In this document: in pieces, positions 53,263 to 61,312 of the stretch
Layout: each line of letters starts with the position of its first letter
How positions within the stretch are numbered: position 1 is the stretch's first letter
Assembly (NCBI RefSeq): GCF_033954455.1
Contig: NZ_CP121473.1
Coordinates: forward strand, 496,001 to 560,000
Reading direction: 5' to 3'
From: Thiorhodovibrio litoralis
GTDB taxonomy: Bacteria > Pseudomonadota > Gammaproteobacteria > Chromatiales > Chromatiaceae
Length of the DNA: 64,000 bases
Program-made: the position numbers and the translations under genes
Notes under the pieces: model-generated
What the model was told of the DNA's origin: nothing
The model's database searches: none
Seen by the model: only the letters and a program-made list of their open reading frames with translations

Positions 53263-55014
53263 ATGACTGACGGATTTCAATCCTGCGCCATCACTGGCTC
53301 GGGCGGTAGCGGTGCCGTGACCGCCGGCATGATGGTGCTCGACGCCGCTGCGCGCGCGGGCTGCTATGGACTCATGACACGCTCGGCTGGCCCGCAGATT
53401 CGCGGTGGTGAGTCGGCTGCCATGCTGCGTTTCGGAGCCTCTCCGGTGGCCTGTATGGGCGACAGCTTCGGTATTCTCGCTGCCTTGGACTGGGGGAATT
53501 TCTTCCGCTTTGCGGGCGAGATTCCGCTGACGGCGCAGACGCTCATCCTGGCCGACCCGGGTGCTGGCAAGGTGCCGCCGCAGCTTGAGGCCTACAGTGA
53601 GCAGATACGCTGGGTCAATCTGCGGGAACTGGCCGATTCCCTGCCCGGCGGGCGCTTCAACATGGTCGCCGTGGGTGCCATTGCCGCCTGTGCCGGCTTG
53701 CCGCTGGCGGCGGTGCTTCAGGCCGCGAGCGCGATCTTGCGGGCGAAGGACGCCGCGGTGATCGATGCGTCGCACGCATGCATCAGCCTTGGGTTTCAGC
53801 AGTTCTCGAGCGATGGCAAGGAGCCTTTGGGCAAAGAGCCCGATGGGAAAAAGACGACCGCACTGCCCGAGGTACCGCGCCGCTGGAGCATCAGCGGCAA
53901 CGAGGCCGCCGGGCTCGGCGCACTGCGCGGCGGTGTGCGCTTCGTCGCGGCCTATCCCATCACACCGGCGACTGAGATTCTTGAGTGGCTGGCGCCGCGC
54001 ATCGCGCGTCTCGGCGGCGCCTTGCTGCAAGCCGAAGACGAGCTGGCCTCCATCAATATGATCATCGGCAGTTCCTTCGGCGGGGTGCCCTCGCTGACGG
54101 CAACATCGGGCCCCGGTCTTAGCCTGATGATGGAAGGGTTGGGGCTTGCGGTGGCGAGCGAAACGCCGGTCGTGCTGGTCAATGTGATGCGCGGCGGGCC
54201 GAGTACCGGCATTCCGACCAAGTCGGAGCAGTCCGATCTCAATATTGCGCTCTACGGGTTGCATGGGGATGCGCCGCATCTGGTGCTGGCGGCTCTGGAT
54301 ATCGGCGATTGCGTGCTGACCCTGCATTGGGCTACGCGCTTGGCCGAACATCTGCAGACAGCCGCCATTGTGCTGTCCGATCAGCTCCTTGGGCAGTCGC
54401 GCGCCATTATCGATCCGCCTGGCTTGCCTGAGCTGAATCTTGCCCGCCGCTGCATGCCGCTGGACCAGGGCGGGGACTACCGCCGCTACCAGTTCACCGA
54501 GGACGGCATTTCGCCGATCAGCGCACCGGGAGTGCCGGGAGGCAGCTACACCGCCGACGGGCTTGAGCACAATGAATCCGGCACGCCCTCGAGCATGGCC
54601 GGGGATCATGCGGCGCAATTGGCCAAGCGTCGCGACAAGCTGACGCGCTTCGATGTCGGCCCACTGTGGGCCGAGATCAGCGGCGAGGGCGATCTGTGCC
54701 TGCTCACCTGGGGGTCGAGCCACGGCGCGGTGCTTGAGGCGGCGGCGACACTGAATGCCAGCGGGCGCCCGACCCGGGTGATCGGCCTGCGACTGATCGC
54801 CCCGCTGCAGCGCGATGCCTTGCTGGCGGCGATATCCGGTACCCGCGTCTGGGTGGTGGAGCTCAACCAGGACGGACAGCTGTTTCATTATCTGCGCTCC
54901 GAGGCCGCCCTGCCGGAGCATGCCATGTCCTTTGCCCGCCCGGGGCCGCTGCCACTGCGCCCAGGTGAGATTCTTACAGCCATCGCCGCGGAGGCAACCG
55001 ATGACCACCGCTAG
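53263..55014 (+). CDS. korA: 2-oxoacid:acceptor oxidoreductase alpha subunit
   Basis: A 583-residue subunit with fused gamma and alpha domains. The N-terminal gamma part starts AITGSGGSGAVTAG, with RSAGPQIRGGESAA. The alpha part, from about residue 210, has SGNEAAGLGALRGGVRF, AYPITPATEI, QAEDELASINMIIGSSFGG and ATSGPGLSLMMEGLGLA. These are hallmarks of 2-oxoglutarate (or related) ferredoxin oxidoreductases, which run reductively in some autotrophs. The substrate cannot be read. It overlaps korB by 14 bases. Confidence 0.92.
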   Translation: MTDGFQSCAITGSGGSGAVTAGMMVLDAAARAGCYGLMTRSAGPQIRGGESAAMLRFGASPVACMGDSFGILAALDWGNFFRFAGEIPLTAQTLILADPGAGKVPPQLEAYSEQIRWVNLRELADSLPGGRFNMVAVGAIAACAGLPLAAVLQAASAILRAKDAAVIDASHACISLGFQQFSSDGKEPLGKEPDGKKTTALPEVPRRWSISGNEAAGLGALRGGVRFVAAYPITPATEILEWLAPRIARLGGALLQAEDELASINMIIGSSFGGVPSLTATSGPGLSLMMEGLGLAVASETPVVLVNVMRGGPSTGIPTKSEQSDLNIALYGLHGDAPHLVLAALDIGDCVLTLHWATRLAEHLQTAAIVLSDQLLGQSRAIIDPPGLPELNLARRCMPLDQGGDYRRYQFTEDGISPISAPGVPGGSYTADGLEHNESGTPSSMAGDHAAQLAKRRDKLTRFDVGPLWAEISGEGDLCLLTWGSSHGAVLEAAATLNASGRPTRVIGLRLIAPLQRDALLAAISGTRVWVVELNQDGQLFHYLRSEAALPEHAMSFARPGPLPLRPGEILTAIAAEATDDHR

Positions 55015-55855
55015 CAGCGAGACCGCGACGCATTCTTCAACTACCCTCAGGGCCAAGGACTACAAGTCCGAGGTCAAACCGGTCTGGTGTCCGGGGTGCG
55101 GGCATTTTGGTGTGCTGGCGGCACTGACCAAAGCCTTCGCCTATCTTGGGCTGCCGAAGGATGAAGTCGTCACCGTCTCCGGTATTGGCTGCTCCTCGCG
55201 CATTCCGGCCTATATCGACGGTTACGGCTTTCATGGCGTGCATGGGCGCGCGCTGGCGCTGGCGGCAGGACTCAAGGCGGCCCGGCCGGACTTGACGCTG
55301 GTGGTCGCCGGTGGCGACGGCGACGGCTTTTCCATCGGTGGCAATCATTTTCTGCATGCCTGCCGGCGCAACATGGACATGACCTATGTGGTGATGGATA
55401 ACGAAGTCTATGGCATGACCAAGGGCCAGGCATCGCCCACGACCCAGCCCGACTGGTCGCACAGCAAGCTCACGCCGCGCGGTACCGGCGTGCCGCGGTT
55501 TTATCCTGCCGCCATTGCGCTCGCGGCCGGTGCCAGTTTCATCGCGCGCGGCTTCTCTGGCGATCCTAACGAACTGGTGCGCCTGCTGGTGCAGGCACTT
55601 GAGCACCCCGGCTTCGCGCTGGTGCAGGTGCTGAGCCCCTGTGTGACATTTCGCCCGGAGCAGAAGGGTTGGAAGCAGGCGGTGCATCCGGTGGCCGAGC
55701 CGGCGCCGGACGACCCGGGGAAAGCCGCGAGCTTGATTCAAAGCGACGATGGTCTGGCGATCGGTGTACTCTATGCGCAGCGCCAGCCGGTCTATCAGCC
55801 GCGTAATCGCGCCGAGGCCGAGCTTGCGGAGATCGAAGCGGAGTTTCTGCTATGA
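55001..55855 (+). CDS. korB: 2-oxoacid:acceptor oxidoreductase beta subunit
   Basis: A 284-residue thiamine-diphosphate subunit. CPGCGHFGVLAAL carries the cluster/TPP-associated Cys pair; VSGIGCSSRIPAYI and GGDGDGFSIGGNHFLHA (the GDG metal/TPP motif) and YVVMDNEVYGMTKGQ, PTT follow. The gene starts inside the korA 3' end and its stop overlaps the start of the rubrerythrin-like gene (ATGA), so the three are translationally coupled. No ferredoxin-type delta subunit is present. Confidence 0.93.
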   Translation: MTTASSETATHSSTTLRAKDYKSEVKPVWCPGCGHFGVLAALTKAFAYLGLPKDEVVTVSGIGCSSRIPAYIDGYGFHGVHGRALALAAGLKAARPDLTLVVAGGDGDGFSIGGNHFLHACRRNMDMTYVVMDNEVYGMTKGQASPTTQPDWSHSKLTPRGTGVPRFYPAAIALAAGASFIARGFSGDPNELVRLLVQALEHPGFALVQVLSPCVTFRPEQKGWKQAVHPVAEPAPDDPGKAASLIQSDDGLAIGVLYAQRQPVYQPRNRAEAELAEIEAEFLL

Positions 55856-56406
55856 ATGATGCAGCATCCAAACAAGGGTCCCACTCCATCGACTCGCTCG
55901 AGGAACTCTGCGCCCATGCGCTCGAACTGGAACACGAATCGGCCGGGCGCTTTCATCAGCTCGCCGACAGCATGGAAGTGCATCACAATGCCGAGGTTGC
56001 GGGCCTGTTTCGCGAGCTGGGGAAACTGAGCGAGGCCCATGCCGCTGCAATCGAGGCGCGCGCCCAGGGGCTCGAGCTGCCGCGAATCCCGCCGTGGGAG
56101 TTCAAGTGGAATTGCCCCGACGGACCGGAAAGCCACTGTCTGGATGATGATGTCAATTATCTGATGACGTCCACGCAGGCGCTGCGACTGGCGTTGTTTA
56201 ACGAGCAGCAGGCGCATGCTTTTTATCAAAGCATTGCCGATCGCTCATGCGACGTCCAGGTGCGCGAGCTGGCGGCGGAAATGGCAGCCGAGGAGGCCGA
56301 GCACGCGGGTCTGCTAGCTGAATGGCTGGAGCGCGAAGGCGCCGAGGATGGATCAGAGCAAGACGGACCAGCCGAGGATCTCGACCCGCCGAATGTTCCT
56401 GAGTAG
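55852..56406 (+). CDS. Rubrerythrin-like ferritin-fold diiron protein
   Basis: A 184-residue helical protein with Glu/His motifs of a ferritin-like diiron site: ELEHESAGRFHQLAD, LSEAHAAAIEA, FNEQQAHAFYQSIAD and EEAEHAGLLAEW. The ExxH repeats on four helices suggest a diiron centre as in rubrerythrin, without a C-terminal rubredoxin domain. Three Cys are present but not as a zinc ribbon. It is coupled to korB, so it probably protects or serves that oxygen-sensitive enzyme; that is inference. Confidence 0.8.
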   Translation: MNDAASKQGSHSIDSLEELCAHALELEHESAGRFHQLADSMEVHHNAEVAGLFRELGKLSEAHAAAIEARAQGLELPRIPPWEFKWNCPDGPESHCLDDDVNYLMTSTQALRLALFNEQQAHAFYQSIADRSCDVQVRELAAEMAAEEAEHAGLLAEWLEREGAEDGSEQDGPAEDLDPPNVPE

Positions 56407-56466
56407 CGCAGTGGTGGCTTGGCTGCCGTTGATGGGCGCAGCCGGGTGGCCAGGTCCAGACGCAAG

Positions 56467-56510
56467 AAAGGCCGGAGCTGAACCTGCTAAAGGGTTCAGC
56501 TCCGGCCTTT
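56467..56510. terminator. Strong bidirectional terminator
   Basis: A perfect 18-bp inverted repeat, AAAGGCCGGAGCTGAACC (56467-56484) with GGTTCAGCTCCGGCCTTT (56493-56510), 8-base loop. The A and T ends give short T-runs in either direction. It separates the korAB operon from the leftward sulfur globule gene. Confidence 0.92.
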
Positions 56511-56575
56511 ACATTCGACGGGATCAGCCAGCGCCAGGCGCTTGCGCGCCGGCAACTGACCGATAGCAAGCCGAA

Positions 56576-56944
56576 TTACTGCTGGGGAGCGGCGGGCTGC
56601 TGCGGGGCAGGAGGAGCACCATAGGGCGCGGGCGGAGCACCATAAGGAGCGACTGGCGCACCATAGGGGGCACCGTAGCCGTAAGGGCCGCCGTAGTAGG
56701 GGGCGTCATAGCCATAGCCACGACCGTAACCACGGCCATAGCCGCGACCTGTGCCGCGACCGGAGCCGCTGAAGCTCATGTTGAAGTCGCCATAGCCATT
56801 GCCCATCATGTCGTTCCAGAAATCACCAACGCCGTCATTGTAGCCGCCGGGGCCGTAGCCATTACCCGGACCCCACCAAGCATTAGCGGTAGCGGAAACA
56901 CCAAGAAGTGCGGCCACGGCCGCTGCGGTAGCAAGCTTTTTCAT
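56576..56944 (-). CDS. sgpA: Sulfur globule protein (CV1/CV2 type)
   Basis: A 122-residue secreted structural protein of sulfur globules in purple sulfur bacteria. The signal peptide [22 protein letters not shown] (22 residues, two key parts MKKLAT and ATANA) is followed by [15 protein letters not shown] and [22 protein letters not shown] repeat and a PYGAP-rich C-terminus follow. The Gly/Tyr/Pro composition and WWGP start match SgpA/SgpB of Allochromatium as I remember them. It has a consensus promoter (57006-57033), fitting a very abundant protein. sgpA versus sgpB cannot be fixed by eye. Confidence 0.93.
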   Translation of the reverse strand: MKKLATAAAVAALLGVSATANAWWGPGNGYGPGGYNDGVGDFWNDMMGNGYGDFNMSFSGSGRGTGRGYGRGYGRGYGYDAPYYGGPYGYGAPYGAPVAPYGAPPAPYGAPPAPQQPAAPQQ

Positions 56945-57005
56945 TATCCAATCTCCGTTATGTTGTGATCTCGCGCTAGCGCCAAAGTTGGCACCAACGA
57001 AGTTC

Positions 57006-57033
57006 ATTATATTAGCATTTTCTAATGTGTCAA
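57006..57033 (-). promoter_or_regulatory. Consensus sigma70 promoter of the sulfur globule gene
   Basis: Reading leftward, TTGACA (57033-57028) and TATAAT (57011-57006) are both perfect, with a 16-bp spacer. Transcription would begin near 57000, leaving a leader of about 55 bases before the ATG, with GGAG about 9 bases upstream of it. Confidence 0.9.
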
Positions 57034-57078
57034 GAGAAAGTTCTGCTGCCAGATCAATCAGGCGGCAAGCATGCTCGC

Positions 57079-57813
57079 TTAGACCGATGCTGACAGGCCC
57101 GGCTCGCGAGCGGATGCGTCCTGAGTTCTTTGCAGCCTGAGTCCGAGAGCATGGGTCACGCGCTCGGCGAGTGCATCCGGTGTTGGCAAGATGACCTCCG
57201 CCGGGATGTCGTGCCCGACATGCAACCGCTCGAAGTCCTCGAACCCATAGGACACCATGAAAGGATGCATGCCGGTGCCGACTGCGGCGCGGTAGTCCTT
57301 GACCTCGTCGCCACAGGCATAGGCGCGCGCCGGGTTGATCTTGAAGCGTTCGCGCAGTTCGCGGAAATAGGGCAGCTTGTGCTCACTCAGCGGCAGGTGC
57401 ACCAGAAAATCGAGCATGTCGTGGGCGAGACCATGGCGCTCGAACAGCCGGTGCAAGGTCGCGAGCGGATCATTGGTAATGTTACGGGTGACGATGCCAA
57501 CTTTCACATCCGGCGCCTCGGCGAGCGCATGGATCAGTTGCTCGATGCCATCGAACATGCGCGCTTCTTCCCGATAGACCTCGGTCAGGGTGGCGACCAG
57601 CCCGGTGCGCTTTTGCCAGCCGATTTGCCGGCGCAGGTTTTGCGGAATTTCCTTAAAGCCCCCGAGATACTTGAAGATATTGCGCCGTTTCTGAAAACGC
57701 ACCAGCGGGCCGATGTCCATACCGTGGTGGACAAAGGTTTTCTCGATGGCGCGAAAGGCGTCGATGGTGGTGCCATCGGCATCAAGGATTACCAGTCGAT
57801 CATGGCTGTACAT
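57079..57813 (-). CDS. HAD-family hydrolase
   Basis: A 244-residue HAD phosphatase. Motif I is [13 protein letters not shown], motif [11 protein letters not shown], the Lys is in SEHKLPYF, and motif IV is [11 protein letters not shown]. An Ala-x-Asp-Gly form of motif I (DADGTT) is less common than DFDGTL. The helical cap has many aromatics and Arg/Lys. The substrate is unknown. Its 5' end overlaps the pyrD 3' end by 14 bases on the same strand. Confidence 0.85.
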   Translation of the reverse strand: MYSHDRLVILDADGTTIDAFRAIEKTFVHHGMDIGPLVRFQKRRNIFKYLGGFKEIPQNLRRQIGWQKRTGLVATLTEVYREEARMFDGIEQLIHALAEAPDVKVGIVTRNITNDPLATLHRLFERHGLAHDMLDFLVHLPLSEHKLPYFRELRERFKINPARAYACGDEVKDYRAAVGTGMHPFMVSYGFEDFERLHVGHDIPAEVILPTPDALAERVTHALGLRLQRTQDASAREPGLSASV

Positions 57814-58909
57814 GAACGCCGTTTCCGGGAGGCAAGATATCCAAAATTCGTTTGACCAGGGCCGGCCCCTGGTAGATAAGCCCAGTATACAACTGGATCA
57901 GATCGGCGCCGGCAGCAAATTTGGCCATGGCATCCTGTGGCGACATGATGCCACCGACGCCAATCAGCGCGGCCTGCTCGCCAAGCGCAGCGCGCAGCGT
58001 GGCGAGCAACGCTGTACTGCGCGTGAACAGCGGCCGACCCGACAGGCCGCCGCTGAGTCCGGCGGGTGGGTTGGGCAGGGCGGAGTGGTCGATAGTGGTG
58101 TTGGTCAGAATCAGGCCCGCGCCGCCTTCATCGAGCGCCGCCTGGGCGCAGGTGATGGCATCCTCGTCGGCCAGATCCGGTGCCAGCTTGATCAGTAGCG
58201 GTCGCGGGTGGGCAAGGCGTTGATTGAGCATCTGCAACGCCGAAAGAATGCGCCGGACATCATCGACGCGCTGCAGATCGCGCAGGCCGGGGGTGTTGGG
58301 GCTCGAGATATTGACGACGACATAATCGGCCCACTCGCCGAGCGCGGCAAAGCTTTGCTGGTAATCGGCCGCGGCTTCGTCGCTGCTCGCGCGTTTGGAC
58401 TTGCCGATATTGACGCCAAGCGGCACCCGCAGGCGATTGCTTTCGCTCTGGTCGCCCTGTTCGCCCTGTTCGCGAAGCGCGCGCAGGCGCTGTGCGACAC
58501 AGCGCGCGCCCTGGTTATTGAAGCCCATGCGATTGACCAGCGCACCCTGTGGCGGAAAGCGAAACAGCCGTGGGCGCGGATTGCCGGGTTGCGGATGCGC
58601 GGTCACGGTGCCGACCTCAACAAAGCCAAAACCCAGCCGCTGCCAGGCCTGCACCGCGGTCGCGTCCTTGTCGAGCCCGGCTGCGAGACCGACCGGGTTG
58701 GGAAAGGTAAGTCCCATCAGCTGGCGGCCGAGACTGTTGTTGACAGCAGTCGGAGCGCGTTCTCTCGCCGGTGGGCTAAGCTGATCCAGTACCCTGGCCC
58801 AGTGTCCGGCCAGCGTGAGCGTGAGATGATGGGCCAGTTCGGGGTCGAGCCGGAACAGCAGGGGGCGCAGCAGCCGCCAGCTGCCGGTGGTGGATTCGTC
58901 TGGCATCAT
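57800..58909 (-). CDS. pyrD: Dihydroorotate dehydrogenase (quinone)
   Basis: A 369-residue class 2 dihydroorotate dehydrogenase, a membrane-associated FMN enzyme that feeds electrons to quinone during pyrimidine synthesis. An N-terminal amphipathic helix region (LLFRLDPELAHHLTLTL) precedes LGVNIGKSKRASSDEAAADY and VVVNISSPNTPGLRDLQ, with LLIKLAPDLADED and ILTNTTI. The catalytic base Ser lies in the NISSPNT block. It is slightly longer than E. coli PyrD at 336. It is divergent from cls. Confidence 0.95.
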   Translation of the reverse strand: MMPDESTTGSWRLLRPLLFRLDPELAHHLTLTLAGHWARVLDQLSPPARERAPTAVNNSLGRQLMGLTFPNPVGLAAGLDKDATAVQAWQRLGFGFVEVGTVTAHPQPGNPRPRLFRFPPQGALVNRMGFNNQGARCVAQRLRALREQGEQGDQSESNRLRVPLGVNIGKSKRASSDEAAADYQQSFAALGEWADYVVVNISSPNTPGLRDLQRVDDVRRILSALQMLNQRLAHPRPLLIKLAPDLADEDAITCAQAALDEGGAGLILTNTTIDHSALPNPPAGLSGGLSGRPLFTRSTALLATLRAALGEQAALIGVGGIMSPQDAMAKFAAGADLIQLYTGLIYQGPALVKRILDILPPGNGVHVQP

Positions 58910-58951
58910 TATTCAGTGGTTATTCCGCGTCAACAGCGATGAGAAATTAGC

Positions 58952-60403
58952 ATGGAGTTGTTTTTTCGGCTTGAGCATCTGGGGCTACAGCTGTTGCTGG
59001 CCGCGCAGATGATCGCCGTAATTTTGACCACGACGCACATTCTGCTCAGCGAGCGCGATGTGGCATCCACCGTCGGCTGGACCGGGCTGGTATGGCTCGC
59101 GCCTCTGGTTGGCTTGCTATTCTATTGGTTATTCGGCGTCAATCGTATCCAGCGCAAGGCTCACCGGCTGCGCCCCCAAGGCTCGGCGCAGAGCGAGTCG
59201 GCGCGCATTGCGGCCGAGGATCGCGCCCAGCATCTGCTCGAGCAGCGCTATCCTGAGTGGGTGCCGCTCGGTCATCTCGGAGATGCGCTGACGCACTCGG
59301 TGCTCGAGCCCGGCAACCAGGTGCGCGCGCTGGTCGATGGTGATCAGGCCTACCCGGAGATGCTCTGCGCCATCGATCAGGCGCATCATAGCGTAGCGCT
59401 ATCGACCTATATCTTCGATATCGACGCCGTCGGGCGCCAATTCGTCGCCGCGCTCGATCGCGCCCACCGCCGCGGCGTGCAGGTGCGGGTGCTCATCGAT
59501 GCCGTCGGCCAGCGCTACAGCCGCCCACGCGCGCCGAGATTGCTCGCGCGCCTGGGGGTGCCGGTAGCGGCCTTTCTCGACTCCCTGCTGCCGATTCGCA
59601 ACCCCTATCTTAATCTGCGCAACCACCGCAAGATTCTGGTCGTTGATGGGCGCATCGGCTTTACCGGCGGCCTGAACATCCGTGGCGGCTGCCTGCTGGC
59701 CAACCGGCCGCAAAGCCCGGTGCGAGACCTGCACTTTCTGCTTGAGGGACCGGCCGTGCGCGGCCTGATGAGCGCCTTCGAGGTCGACTGGCATTTCACC
59801 ACCGGCGAGCGCTTGAGCGGGGATGATTGGTTTCCGCCGCTGGTGCCGGTCGGCGACAGCCTGGCGCGCTGCCTGCCGGACGGGCCGGATGAGGACTTCG
59901 ATGTCATTCGTCGCATGATGCTAGGCGCACTGGCCCAGGCGCGCGAGCGGGTGCGCATTATCACGCCCTACTTCCTGCCCGACCAACTCCTGCTGATGGT
60001 GCTCAATGTCACCGCGCTGCGCGGGATTGAAGTGCAGATCCTGCTACCCGAGCGCAACAACCTGCGTTTTGTGCAGTGGGCCGCCCAGGCGCAGGCGGAG
60101 CAGATACTCGCCGGCGGCTGTCGGATATTTCTCTCGCCTCCGCCGTTCGATCACACCAAGCTGATGCTGGTGGACGATCTCTGGTGCTTCTTCGGCTCCT
60201 CAAACTGGGACCCGCGCAGTCTGCGGCTGAATTTCGAGCTGAATGTCGAGGTTTACGACCGCACCCTCACACGCCAACTTCAGCACCTGTTCGACGCCAA
60301 GCTCAGGGAAGCGACAGAAATCACCGCCGCCCAGATGCGCGCCCGCTCGGTGCCGATTAAACTGCGCGACGGAGCGGCGCGGTTGTTGAGTCCTTATCTA
60401 TGA
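58952..60403 (+). CDS. cls: Cardiolipin synthase
   Basis: A 483-residue phospholipase-D-type enzyme that condenses phosphatidylglycerol (ClsA) into cardiolipin. Two N-terminal helices (HLGLQLLLAAQMIAVILTT and TGLVWLAPLVGLLFYWLF) anchor it. Two HKD sites are intact: NHRKILVVDGRIGFTGG and DHTKLMLVDDLWCFFGSSN. Length and layout fit ClsA-type enzymes. It follows divergently after pyrD. Confidence 0.93.
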   Translation: MELFFRLEHLGLQLLLAAQMIAVILTTTHILLSERDVASTVGWTGLVWLAPLVGLLFYWLFGVNRIQRKAHRLRPQGSAQSESARIAAEDRAQHLLEQRYPEWVPLGHLGDALTHSVLEPGNQVRALVDGDQAYPEMLCAIDQAHHSVALSTYIFDIDAVGRQFVAALDRAHRRGVQVRVLIDAVGQRYSRPRAPRLLARLGVPVAAFLDSLLPIRNPYLNLRNHRKILVVDGRIGFTGGLNIRGGCLLANRPQSPVRDLHFLLEGPAVRGLMSAFEVDWHFTTGERLSGDDWFPPLVPVGDSLARCLPDGPDEDFDVIRRMMLGALAQARERVRIITPYFLPDQLLLMVLNVTALRGIEVQILLPERNNLRFVQWAAQAQAEQILAGGCRIFLSPPPFDHTKLMLVDDLWCFFGSSNWDPRSLRLNFELNVEVYDRTLTRQLQHLFDAKLREATEITAAQMRARSVPIKLRDGAARLLSPYL

Positions 60404-60443
60404 ACGCCTGCTAGCTGCTCACTAACGAGAGACGAAAAACACG

Positions 60444-61106
60444 ATGGATCAGAAGAAACTACAAAAGAAACGCGCTAGGCGCGAACAGAAGCGCCGCCAG
60501 GCAAAGACGGGGAGCTCGGGTGGTCAGGGTCTCCTGGCCTTTTCGCGCGATTGGGCCTGGGCCGCGCAGGGCGAGATTGCCGATATCCTGGTGCCGGCGA
60601 ACCTTTTTGATACCGGCAAAGGAACCCTATGGTTCAGCCGCAAGCTACCTGACGGTCGTCATGCGGTGGCGGCCTTTTTGCTGGATGTCCATTGCCTGGG
60701 GGTGAAGGACGCGCTCTATAAGATTGCCGAGGTTGGGGAGTATCCCAACATCCTCGAACGGATTTATGCCCAAGCGCCTGGTGAGATGGAGCGCCCGCAG
60801 TTGGAGCGGCAACATCCAAGCTGCGCGCGCAAGCTCATTGAGCAAACGGCCGCCTATGCCAAGGACCTCGGCTTCGAACCGCATGCGGACTACCGCATTG
60901 CGCGGATGATTTTCGGTGACATTGATGCCAGCGCATGCCCGGAGTCTTTCACCTTTGGCAAGGACGGCAAGCCCTTCTATGTCGATGGTCCGAATGACAC
61001 GCCGGCGATGAAGAAACGCATCCTCAAGCAACTGGAGCGACGCTGCGGTCCGGATGGCTACCACTACATGGTCTCGGTATCTAATCAGGACGACGATCTG
61101 CTCTGA
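60444..61106 (+). CDS. Conserved hypothetical protein
   Basis: A 220-residue soluble protein. The first 25 residues are Lys/Arg/Gln-rich, followed by a mixed alpha/beta domain with ILVPANLFDTGKGTLWFSRKL, split by strands, and VAAFLLDVHCLGVKDALY. A C-terminal part reads SFTFGKDGKPFYVDGPND. The blocks look conserved but I cannot name a family. It lies 40 bp after cls on the same strand. Codon use is ordinary for the window. Confidence 0.7.
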   Translation: MDQKKLQKKRARREQKRRQAKTGSSGGQGLLAFSRDWAWAAQGEIADILVPANLFDTGKGTLWFSRKLPDGRHAVAAFLLDVHCLGVKDALYKIAEVGEYPNILERIYAQAPGEMERPQLERQHPSCARKLIEQTAAYAKDLGFEPHADYRIARMIFGDIDASACPESFTFGKDGKPFYVDGPNDTPAMKKRILKQLERRCGPDGYHYMVSVSNQDDDLL

Positions 61107-61183
61107 ATAATCTCAGCTCCGAACACCGTCCTTGATCATCAGGGGCCTTGAATTTTCTGTCCGCAAAAACGAGGGAACGCGAC

Positions 61184-61306
61184 AATGACAACTGTCACAC
61201 TTGATCTCCCCGACGCCTTGGCCGAGCGCGCTGGCGGAGCGGCGCCTATGGGTCGTAGCAGGATGGCATCAGCCTGGCTGACGCCTATTCCCTTAAACGA
61301 GTGCTG
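61184..61306 (+). pseudogene. Possible VapB-type antitoxin remnant
   Basis: An ATG at 61184 opens MTTVTLDLPDALAERA, the usual start of a ribbon-helix-helix/AbrB-like antitoxin. The frame then degrades and stops at codon 41. The following stretch in another frame (DGISLADAYSLKRVL) looks coding-like but has no start, suggesting a frameshifted or truncated gene. No toxin gene follows. Confidence 0.4.
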
Positions 61307-61312
61307 ATCGCG

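Noticed and set aside
53188-55056. 622-residue leftward frame under korA
   Set aside because: Antisense to a gene with clear oxidoreductase motifs; Arg/Gln/His-rich.
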